From assembly GCA_050117725.1 (NCBI GenBank), contig JASFME010000007.1, forward strand, positions 1-25,166: a stretch of DNA of 25,166 bases, given 5' to 3'. The notes under the pieces were generated by a model. It was not told the DNA's origin. It made no database searches and saw only the letters and a list, made by a program, of their open reading frames with translations. The translations under genes were made by a program, and so were the position numbers. Source of the stretch: JASFJH01 sp050117725. Lineage in GTDB: Bacteria; Pseudomonadota; Gammaproteobacteria; AKS1. This document shows positions 1 through 6,202 of the stretch, piece by piece (positions within the stretch are counted from its first letter, which is position 1; each line of letters begins with the position of its first letter).

Positions 1-1
1 G

Positions 2-1351
2 CCGTTATTCGTTTTGAAGGCGATCGTCGCGGTGCTGTTCCTTCTCGTGATCGCCGCCGGCCTGTTCGGTACACCGATCCCGGAACGTAACCTTGCCACG
101 ACCCTGACCTGGACGGTGTGGTGGACCGGCATTGTGATCACGGTATTCTTTCTCGGCTCGGCATGGTGTGCGGTGTGCCCGTGGGACACGATTGCCGGCT
201 GGCTGGTGCGTCGTCGCCTGTGGAAACGTGCCCGCGCTGCGACCAGCCTGGGATTGCGGGTGCCGAAGTCATGGCGCAATGTGTGGCCGGCACTCATGAT
301 GTTTGTCGGCCTGACCTGGCTGGAACTCGGGGTAGGTGTCACTACCAACCCGTATGCGACAGCCTTGTTGTCACTCGTCATGGTCGTCATGGCGACCGTG
401 TACATGGCGGTGTTCGAACGCAAGGCATTTTGCAAGCATGTCTGCCCGGTCGGGCGCACGGTCGGTTTTTATGCACAACTGGCAACTGTCGAGTTGCGGC
501 CACGCGAGCCACAGCAATGCGCGGACTGCAAGACACTTGAGTGTTATCACGGTACCGGGACAGTTGAACCATGCCCGACTCACCTGGTCATGGGCAGCCT
601 GAGCCAGAGTACCTATTGCACGTCCTGTGGTGCCTGTGTCCTGGACTGTCCGCATGACAATGTCGGCTGGCGTGTGCGCAGCCCGGCGGTGGAGGCAATC
701 CGGCATGCCCGTCCGCACCGCGACGAAGCCTGGTTTATGCTCGGCCTGCTGGCGCTGACTACCTTCCACGGCATCACCATGATGCCTTTCTGGGAGAGCG
801 GTTTGTCGTGGTTTGCGCAGCTGATTGGCGACTCCGGACAACTGTTGTGGAGTTTCAGCCTGGGGATGGTGATCATTCTGTTAATCCCGGCGCTGCTGTA
901 CGCGCTGGCGATTGTCGCGACACAACGCCTGTTGCCGGTCGGCATGCCGTTCGGGCAACTTTTTGCCCGGCTGGCCTTCGCCAGTCTGCCGTTGGCCTTT
1001 ACCTACCACATCGCGCATAACCTGAATCACCTGGTGCGCGAGAGCAGGGGCTTCACGGCTGTCTTGCTTAACCCGCTCGGCCGCGACACCTTGCCATTGA
1101 GCATGCATGAATTGCATATGCGGCATATGAACCCGCTGCTCCCGGAGCAGGTGCTGTTTGCCCTGCAGGCCGGCCTGATGGTGTTCGGCTTCTGGCTGGC
1201 CTTGCGTGTGTTGCAGCAACGCAGTGTGGATGTACTGAATGGCCAGGCCGAATGGAAAGCCGGCTATTTACTGCCGGGTGTCCTGTTTATCATTAGCATC
1301 ACGGCGTTTAACCTGTGGTTGCTGGCGCAGCCGATGGTTATGCGCATGTAA
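2..1351 (+). CDS. Membrane-bound 4Fe-4S polyferredoxin, NapH/NosR-like (5' partial)
   Basis: This is an integral membrane iron-sulfur protein that probably moves electrons between the quinone pool and a periplasmic or cytoplasmic reductase. The frame is open to the window edge, and the first in-frame start (TTG at 14) already lies in a hydrophobic stretch, so the true start is probably upstream. Two early Cys motifs (CAVCP, then CKHVCPVGR after a helix) match the NapH/NosR/CcoG pattern. A soluble segment follows with CADCKTLEC...CP and CTSCGACVLDCP, which gives two ferredoxin-type clusters. After this come four to five further hydrophobic helices. Histidine-rich segments (YHIAHNLNH, MHELHMRHM) sit beside these late helices, and I do not recognise them from standard NapH. 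The NapC-like gene starts 11 nt downstream, so the two are co-transcribed. The family is clear, but NapH versus NosR-like cannot be settled without the N-terminus. Confidence 0.8.
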   Translation, partial: PLFVLKAIVAVLFLLVIAAGLFGTPIPERNLATTLTWTVWWTGIVITVFFLGSAWCAVCPWDTIAGWLVRRRLWKRARAATSLGLRVPKSWRNVWPALMMFVGLTWLELGVGVTTNPYATALLSLVMVVMATVYMAVFERKAFCKHVCPVGRTVGFYAQLATVELRPREPQQCADCKTLECYHGTGTVEPCPTHLVMGSLSQSTYCTSCGACVLDCPHDNVGWRVRSPAVEAIRHARPHRDEAWFMLGLLALTTFHGITMMPFWESGLSWFAQLIGDSGQLLWSFSLGMVIILLIPALLYALAIVATQRLLPVGMPFGQLFARLAFASLPLAFTYHIAHNLNHLVRESRGFTAVLLNPLGRDTLPLSMHELHMRHMNPLLPEQVLFALQAGLMVFGFWLALRVLQQRSVDVLNGQAEWKAGYLLPGVLFIISITAFNLWLLAQPMVMRM

Positions 1352-1362
1352 GGAAATAGAGG

Positions 1363-2046
1363 ATGACGGACTCTCCTGACAAGTTGACGCGCCGGCAACG
1401 TTTTCGCGACTGGATGTGCAGGTACGCGAACCGTAGCCCGATCCTGTTTGTGCTGGTGATGTTTCTACTGGGCATTATTTTCTGGGGTGGGTTCAATACG
1501 AGCCTGGAAATGACCAATACCGAGAGTTTTTGTATCAGTTGTCACGAGATGAGGGATAATGTCTATCGCGAATACCAGCAGACGGTTCATTACACGAACC
1601 GCACCGGCATTCGTGCTACCTGCCCGGATTGTCACGTGCCGCGCGAATGGACGCATATGTTTGTACGCAAGGTCGGCGCAACCAACGAGTTGTTTCACAA
1701 GATTGCCGGCTCGATCGATACGAAGGAAAAATTCACTGCGAAGCGTCTGCAACTGGCGGGCTATGTCTGGGAGAACATGAAAGACAGCGATTCACGTGAG
1801 TGTCGCAATTGCCATGCGAATGAATTCATGAAACTGGCTATTCAGCAACCGCTGGCAAGGCGCAAGCATGAACGTGCCTTACGTGACGGCCTGACCTGCA
1901 TCGATTGCCATATGGGGATCGCGCATACGCTGCCGAAGGATTTTGATGCCGATGGCAGCCTGCATGCCTCGTTCAAACAAACCGGCCGGCCCTGTGGCGA
2001 TTGCCACAAGAACCTGGCCCAGTCCGATGAGCCAATCACATGGTAG
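1363..2046 (+). CDS. NapC/NirT-family membrane-anchored multihaem cytochrome c (five CXXCH)
   Basis: This is a quinol-oxidising, periplasmic, membrane-anchored cytochrome c that passes electrons to a terminal reductase. Residues 26-44 form one N-terminal membrane anchor, as in NapC/NirT/NrfH. Haem-binding CXXCH motifs lie at C57-H61, C87-H91, C147-H151 and C179-H183, the four expected for this family. A fifth CGDCH lies at C211-H215, only 12 residues before the C-terminus. Length (227 aa) is close to ordinary tetrahaem NapC, so the fifth motif is not a separate TorC-type cytochrome domain. The start ATG follows the polyferredoxin stop closely, with GGAAATAGAGG upstream as ribosome-binding site. 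The stop overlaps the start of the next gene (2040-2046). No catalytic subunit such as NapA is in view, so the partner enzyme is unknown. Confidence 0.88.
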   Translation: MTDSPDKLTRRQRFRDWMCRYANRSPILFVLVMFLLGIIFWGGFNTSLEMTNTESFCISCHEMRDNVYREYQQTVHYTNRTGIRATCPDCHVPREWTHMFVRKVGATNELFHKIAGSIDTKEKFTAKRLQLAGYVWENMKDSDSRECRNCHANEFMKLAIQQPLARRKHERALRDGLTCIDCHMGIAHTLPKDFDADGSLHASFKQTGRPCGDCHKNLAQSDEPITW

Positions 2047-2660
2047 ACGAAGTCGACAAGGGGCGCCGGGCATTTTTTCGCCGTGCCGCGGGCAAGGCGG
2101 CCGAGCATGTTGTGCAGGAGGCCGATGCGCGCCTCGAGGCCCGTGCGGCGAAATGGCTGCGTCCCCCGTGGGCGCGACCGGAGCTCGAATTTGTGCTGGC
2201 CTGTACGCGTTGCGATGCCTGTATCGAGGCCTGTCCGCACGGCGTGATCTTTGCCCTGCCGGCCAGCTACGGCCTGGATGTCGCCGCCAGCCCGGCGCTG
2301 GATCTGCTCAACAAGGCCTGCCATTTATGCGCAGACTGGCCCTGTGTAGCGGTCTGCGAGCCGCAGGCATTACGCCTGCCCGAGCCTGAGGAAGGGGCAG
2401 AAGATCCTGCAGAGGACCCGCTGCCCCGCCTGGCCCACGCCAGCATCGATACGGCTACCTGCCTGCCGTGGGCCGGCCCGGAGTGTGGCGCCTGTGAGGG
2501 CAGCTGCCCGGTACCCGGTGCGCTGACCTGGTCAGGCTGCCAGCCGTCCATCGATATGGCGCATTGCGTCGGCTGCGGCCTGTGCCGTATTGCGTGCATT
2601 ACCGACCCGCCTTCGATCCACTTGAAATCATTATATACAGCGGGATCTACTGCCCCCTGA
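2040..2660 (+). CDS. NapF-like ferredoxin with four 4Fe-4S clusters
   Basis: This is a soluble iron-sulfur protein with four cysteine quartets: C55/C58/C61/C65, C94/C97/C102/C106, C141/C149/C152/C156 and C176/C179/C182/C186. The arrangement fits NapF/NapG-type ferredoxins that work with NapH and NapC. There is no obvious signal peptide. An Arg-rich N-terminus (GRRAFFRRAAGKA) resembles NapF starts and is only weakly twin-arginine-like. The first seven bases overlap the end of the NapC-like gene, indicating translational coupling. The reading frame stops at a TGA just after a run of five C (2653-2657). A charged open frame continues in the -1 frame to 2815 without its own good start, so the natural protein may be about 52 residues longer (see the next feature). 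Confidence 0.85.
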   Translation: MVDEVDKGRRAFFRRAAGKAAEHVVQEADARLEARAAKWLRPPWARPELEFVLACTRCDACIEACPHGVIFALPASYGLDVAASPALDLLNKACHLCADWPCVAVCEPQALRLPEPEEGAEDPAEDPLPRLAHASIDTATCLPWAGPECGACEGSCPVPGALTWSGCQPSIDMAHCVGCGLCRIACITDPPSIHLKSLYTAGSTAP

Positions 2661-2815
2661 GACAGGGTATCAAGGAACAACGTCTCGAAGAACGCAAGGA
2701 AGTACTGGAAACGCGCAAGCAGGCAGCAGTCAACGCCTGGAAAGAGAAACAGGAAAAGGACGCCTGCGAGATCGAGAAGGAACTGGTTGCAGAAGAGGGC
2801 AGGGCTGACAAGTAA
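2657..2815 (+). pseudogene. Lys/Glu-rich open frame after the NapF-like gene: frameshifted C-terminal tail or small ORF
   Basis: The frame is open from inside the NapF-like gene to a TAA at 2813-2815. It encodes about 52 highly charged residues predicted to be helical, with segments such as KEQRLEERKEVLETRKQ and KEKQEKDACEIEKEL. No ATG, GTG or TTG lies in the downstream part. The only listed start is a TTG deep inside the ferredoxin domain, in the wrong frame for that domain. A single extra C in the C-run at 2653-2657 would fuse this segment to the NapF-like protein. It is therefore either a C-terminal extension separated by an indel, slippage or sequencing error, or a small gene with a rare start. 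I do not know a family for it. Confidence 0.4.
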
Positions 2816-2818
2816 TTG

Positions 2819-3100
2819 TCAGTCCTTCATGGCCAGTTGCTGGTACAGTTTGTCTATGAGGCGCTTGTAAGCCAGTACACCCTTGCCATACAACAATTTC
2901 TCGACGGTCGTGATAGCGACATATACGAGCATGATGGCAAACACGATGTCAGCGCTCAGGGCAAAGTGCGCATAGCTGAGTAAAATAATAAATGTCAGTG
3001 AGCTAAACAGCACCGAGCCCATACGGCGCCGGGTACTGTCGCTGTTTTCACAGTTGGCGAGCATTGCCCGTTCCATTTCATCAAATTCCAGTTTGTTCAT
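2819..3100 (-). CDS. Small two-helix membrane protein, hypothetical
   Basis: This is a 93-aa protein that I do not recognise. Residues 1-26 are polar and charged (MNKLEFDEMERAMLANCEN...). Two closely spaced hydrophobic segments (about residues 28-47 and 50-66) form a probable membrane hairpin. A basic, amphipathic tail ends in YKRLIDKLYQQLAMKD. Its ATG overlaps the stop of the upstream metalloprotease gene by four bases, so the two are translationally coupled and probably function together. Its stop is four bases from the end of the convergent NapF-tail frame. A role as membrane partner or inhibitor of the protease is only a guess from the overlap. Confidence 0.7.
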   Translation of the reverse strand: MNKLEFDEMERAMLANCENSDSTRRRMGSVLFSSLTFIILLSYAHFALSADIVFAIMLVYVAITTVEKLLYGKGVLAYKRLIDKLYQQLAMKD

Positions 3101-3867
3101 AACTCTTCAATCCAGCCAATTTCCAGTGCCGTAGAGGTGCCCACCACGGTTTGCCAGATATTATCGGGTTGGCGCGCCTGCACGGGTGACTCGGGGATCC
3201 GCCCGCCCATGATTTCAGCACGTTGCTGCGGGTAAAGAGGGATGCGATCGGGCTCGGCAAAACCGCCCGGGTGCAGCGGCTGGTTGCTGGACAGGTTGTA
3301 TTTGTCCGACGCGCCGACCGTGTGCAGCAGTTCGTGCGCAATAATGACATTGTTGCGTTTCGTGTGTGCCTTCCCGGCGAAGGCCTTGATGACGCTGACC
3401 AGGCCTTTTTCCAGTCCAATGGAGTGATTCAGCACCGCGTGCGTAGCCGGGTCGTGATAGAGCACATAGGCCTGGATGTCCGGCCGGATCTCGGCGGTGT
3501 CGTTTTGCCATGCCCAGTAACGCAGCTTCAGGCTCCACAGTGCTACCTGCAGTCGATTGCCGCCGGGCGTCGGCATGGGTGGTAGCCCATTTACCGGTGG
3601 TGCGATTTCAATGTGGATGGGTTTTACCCTGATATCGCGGTAGCGCAGTGCCTCACGGGCAAAAAACTGTTCGATGTCGAGAAAGTCAGCGGCCGTAATT
3701 TGACGGATGATGTTTTCAGAAGCCGCAGAGCCGTCGGCGTTAACCGGGTAGATCGCGACATACAGGGTTTCGTCCCAGTCCGTGGTTTTGGCGCGTGAGT
3801 ACCAGGTCCAGGCCGTGGCAAACAGCAATACGAGCAACAGGAACAGGATACGTACTTGGCGGAACAT
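3097..3867 (-). CDS. Membrane-anchored or secreted zinc metalloprotease, HEXXHXXGXXD type
   Basis: This 256-aa protein has an N-terminal hydrophobic segment (residues 5-21) that acts as signal anchor or uncleaved signal peptide, so the rest should be periplasmic. The zinc site is HELLHTVGASDKY. H178 and H182 are ligands, E179 is the catalytic base, and D188 sits where metzincins have the third ligand. The HEXXHXXGXXD form is known from snapalysin-type enzymes. The upstream region has no other domain I can name. The conserved-looking track VLYHDPATHAVLNHSIGLEKG may form the substrate cleft. It is coupled by a four-base overlap to the following small membrane protein. Protease assignment is by motif only. 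Substrate and pathway are unknown. Confidence 0.75.
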   Translation of the reverse strand: MFRQVRILFLLLVLLFATAWTWYSRAKTTDWDETLYVAIYPVNADGSAASENIIRQITAADFLDIEQFFAREALRYRDIRVKPIHIEIAPPVNGLPPMPTPGGNRLQVALWSLKLRYWAWQNDTAEIRPDIQAYVLYHDPATHAVLNHSIGLEKGLVSVIKAFAGKAHTKRNNVIIAHELLHTVGASDKYNLSSNQPLHPGGFAEPDRIPLYPQQRAEIMGGRIPESPVQARQPDNIWQTVVGTSTALEIGWIEEL

Positions 3868-3935
3868 GCTTGTAGTATAAGCACGAATCCATTACTTGTC
3901 TGCGCAGAATCTGTTACCGGCGCATGAACGGCGGC

Positions 3936-5012
3936 CTAGCCTGTCTGGCGGGTGGCCAGCAGATCTTTTAGCTGCGCGCGGCTGTCACGCAACAGGATTT
4001 CGGTGGTCGGCCAGTCGATGCAGGCATCGGTGACGGAGACACCGTACTTCAGCTGGGAGCGGTCATCCGGGATCGGCTGGTTGCCCCAGCCGAGATTGGA
4101 TTCCAGCATCAGGCCAATAATCGATTGATTACCGTCACGGATTTGTTGCACACAATCGGCCACGACCTTGCCCTGGTTGGCGGGGTCCTTGCCGGAATTA
4201 CCGTGGCTGCAATCCACCGTGATATTCAATGGCAGGTTGTCAGCAGCGAGTTCAGCCTCGCAACGTGCGATATGGGCGGCATCGTAATTCGGTTTGCCGC
4301 CGCCGCCACGCAATACGACATGGCCATAACGGTTACCACGGGTCTGGATCACCGCGCACTGGCCTTGCTGGTTAATGCCGAGGAAATGGTGCGGGCGCGA
4401 TACCGAGTGCAGGGCATTGATGGCAACACCGAGCGAGCCATCGGTGCCGTTTTTGAAACCGACTGGCGTCGACAGGCCGCTGGCCATTTCACGGTGGGTC
4501 TGCGATTCGGTCGTGCGCGCGCCGATCGCCGACCAGGTAATCAGGTCGGAGAGGTACTGCGGTGTGATCGGGTCAAGCGCCTCGGTCGCCGTCGGCAGTC
4601 CCAACTCGGCGATCTTTAATAATAATTCGCGCGCCTTGTACAGACCCTTTTCGATATGGAACGAGTCGTCCATGTACGGGTCGTTGATCAGGCCCTTCCA
4701 GCCGACCGTGGTGCGCGGTTTTTCAAAGTACACGCGCATGATGATGTACAGCGTGTCGGAGACTTCATCGGCCAGCGCCTTCAGGCGTGCCGCATAGTCG
4801 AGTGCCGCCTCGGTGTCATGGATCGAGCAGGGCCCGACCACAACGAACAGACGGTGATCCTTGCGATCCAGGATGCGGTGCACGACCTCGCGGCCGGCGA
4901 GCACGGTGCGCTCGGCGGTTTCAGTCAGCGGTAACGCCTGTTTGACCTCGGCCGGAGTCGGCAGCAGGGTCTGTGACAGGACGTTGATGTTGTTGACTTG
5001 CGCTTCGGTCAT
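3936..5012 (-). CDS. aroG: 3-deoxy-7-phosphoheptulonate (DAHP) synthase, class I-alpha
   Basis: It condenses phosphoenolpyruvate with erythrose 4-phosphate to DAHP, the first step of the shikimate pathway, in the cytoplasm. The 358-aa length matches the E. coli AroF/G/H family. Hallmarks visible in order are GPCSIHD (metal ligand C62), EKPRTTVGWKGLINDP (PEP and phosphate binding, from residue 97), GARTTESQTHREMASGL, GFKNGTDG, and DCSHGNSGKD. It carries the alpha-type N-terminal regulatory segment, so feedback inhibition by an aromatic amino acid is expected. Which one cannot be read reliably, and the isoenzyme letter in the symbol is provisional. The gene stands alone. A perfect 11-bp stem lies 33 bp upstream of the start and could be an attenuator or the tail end of upstream termination. 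The Shine-Dalgarno is weak. Confidence 0.95.
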   Translation of the reverse strand: MTEAQVNNINVLSQTLLPTPAEVKQALPLTETAERTVLAGREVVHRILDRKDHRLFVVVGPCSIHDTEAALDYAARLKALADEVSDTLYIIMRVYFEKPRTTVGWKGLINDPYMDDSFHIEKGLYKARELLLKIAELGLPTATEALDPITPQYLSDLITWSAIGARTTESQTHREMASGLSTPVGFKNGTDGSLGVAINALHSVSRPHHFLGINQQGQCAVIQTRGNRYGHVVLRGGGGKPNYDAAHIARCEAELAADNLPLNITVDCSHGNSGKDPANQGKVVADCVQQIRDGNQSIIGLMLESNLGWGNQPIPDDRSQLKYGVSVTDACIDWPTTEILLRDSRAQLKDLLATRQTG

Positions 5013-5040
5013 GGTCGTTACCGGGCCGGTTCAGGACAGG

Positions 5041-5076
5041 CGAAAAGGCGGCATTGTACCGGAAAAATGCCGCCTT
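5041..5076 (-). terminator. Hairpin with short U-tract in the leader of the DAHP synthase gene
   Basis: There is a perfect 11-bp inverted repeat (AAGGCGGCATT at 5045-5055 with AATGCCGCCTT at 5066-5076) and a 10-nt loop. Read on the minus strand it is followed by TTTT. It lies between the strong terminator at 5120-5153 and the DAHP synthase start at 5012. It could be a second terminator or an attenuator within the gene's own leader. I find no leader peptide with repeated aromatic codons. Confidence 0.5.
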
Positions 5077-5119
5077 GTGCGCTGTTTTTGCAGGGATTAT
5101 TCAGCTTTCGTTACGACGT

Positions 5120-5153
5120 AAAAAAGCCCCGCAAGTGAACCTGCGGGGCTTTT
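5120..5153 (-). terminator. Rho-independent terminator after the PstS-like gene
   Basis: An 11-bp stem (AAAGCCCCGCA at 5123-5133, TGCGGGGCTTT at 5142-5152) with an 8-nt loop is followed on the minus strand by a T-rich run. It lies 20 bp past the stop of the PstS-like gene and cleanly separates it from the DAHP synthase gene. Confidence 0.9.
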
Positions 5154-5172
5154 GAAGGTGGTCAGGCCAGCC

Positions 5173-6054
5173 CTAGCGGTACAGGCCACGTGCCTGGGCG
5201 CGTTCTTCCTGGGCCACCTGCTTCATCACAAGTCGCAGTGCGTCGAGGTAGGGGACGGTGCCATTGTCACGAATGACCTGTTTGCCATCGGCGCTGTGCG
5301 CGAACTTGAGGAAATCCGCGATCTCCTTGCGTTTCTTGCCCTCGCGGTTGATGACGAGGTACAGCGGCCGGTACAGTCCGTATTCGCCGAGACGGATGTT
5401 GTCATAGCTCGGTTCCTTGCCGTCGAGCTTGAGCTGCTTGACGTTGCGCTTGCGTGCCGAGCTGATGCCGGTGATACCGATGGCATTGATATCCTTCTCG
5501 ACGCCCTTTTCCACGGGTCCGGAGGACTTCATGAATTCGGAGGCCTTGAATTCCTGGTCAAAATCGGCAAATACGAGTTTGCGGATGGTGCGGCCAACGC
5601 CGGAATTCTTGCCTTTGCGGGCCAGCAGGCGGATGGGCGCATCGTTACCACCGAGTTCTTTCCAGTTCTTGATCTTGCCCAGGTACAGACCGCGCACCTG
5701 CTCGAACGAGATATCCTCGACCGGGTTGTCCGGGTGGGTGATGACAACGAGCGCATCCCAGGCGACGGGTTCGAGAATCGCACCCAGTTCCTCGTTGTGG
5801 CCAGCAATGGTATGGCGGCAGGCGCCACCAATATCGGCGTCTCCCTTGACCACGTCACGGATGCCGCGCGTCGCACCACCACCCTGGATGTCGATCTTGA
5901 CGCCGGTTTCGACCTCGTAGGCCAGCGCCAGCTCGGTCATAAAGGCTTTTTTCGTGATACCACAGCCGACCCATTTCAGCGTGGTTTCGGCATAGAGAGA
6001 GGCAGACATGGCTGCCAGCAGGACTGCGACAGTCCAGCGAATCAGCGACTTCAT
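5173..6054 (-). CDS. PstS-like phosphate/oxyanion-binding periplasmic protein
   Basis: This is a 293-aa secreted solute-binding protein of the PstS/PBP-like superfamily. A Sec signal peptide with an AXA-type end (ASLYA, cleavage near residue 22) is followed by TTLKWVGCGITKKAF. Next comes the anion-binding style GGGATRGIRDVVKGDADIGGACR, then the family's typical LVVITHPDNPVEDISFEQVRGLYLGKIKNWKELGG. The C-terminal half carries GITGISSARKRNVKQL and a long helix. No pstCAB or phoU genes are adjacent, so it is an orphan: it may serve a distant transporter, or act in phosphate sensing or as an accessory binding protein. The start has a good AGGAG six bases upstream. I see no convincing Pho box in the 148 bp before it. 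Confidence 0.85.
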   Translation of the reverse strand: MKSLIRWTVAVLLAAMSASLYAETTLKWVGCGITKKAFMTELALAYEVETGVKIDIQGGGATRGIRDVVKGDADIGGACRHTIAGHNEELGAILEPVAWDALVVITHPDNPVEDISFEQVRGLYLGKIKNWKELGGNDAPIRLLARKGKNSGVGRTIRKLVFADFDQEFKASEFMKSSGPVEKGVEKDINAIGITGISSARKRNVKQLKLDGKEPSYDNIRLGEYGLYRPLYLVINREGKKRKEIADFLKFAHSADGKQVIRDNGTVPYLDALRLVMKQVAQEERAQARGLYR

Positions 6055-6202
6055 TGTTACTCCTATGTCCTCCCAACAAGGACAGTAAAATCAATCAACC
6101 TGTTTAATATAGCTGCAAATCAGGCGTTTTGCTGCGAGTATTCGTGCTGAACGGATAAAAAATAATTATCAGGCGAAGTGGAGCCATAAGCGAGGTGAAG
6201 TG

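Noticed and set aside
1..2660. Calling the first three genes a complete nap (nitrate reductase) operon
   Set aside because: No NapA, NapB or NapD is visible. The same accessory proteins also occur with other reductases, so only family names are supported.
5152..6150. 332-codon plus-strand open frame opposite the PstS-like gene, longer than that gene
   Set aside because: The minus strand encodes a clear signal peptide and PstS-family protein with a ribosome-binding site. The plus-strand product has no recognisable motif and mirrors the codon bias of the real gene.
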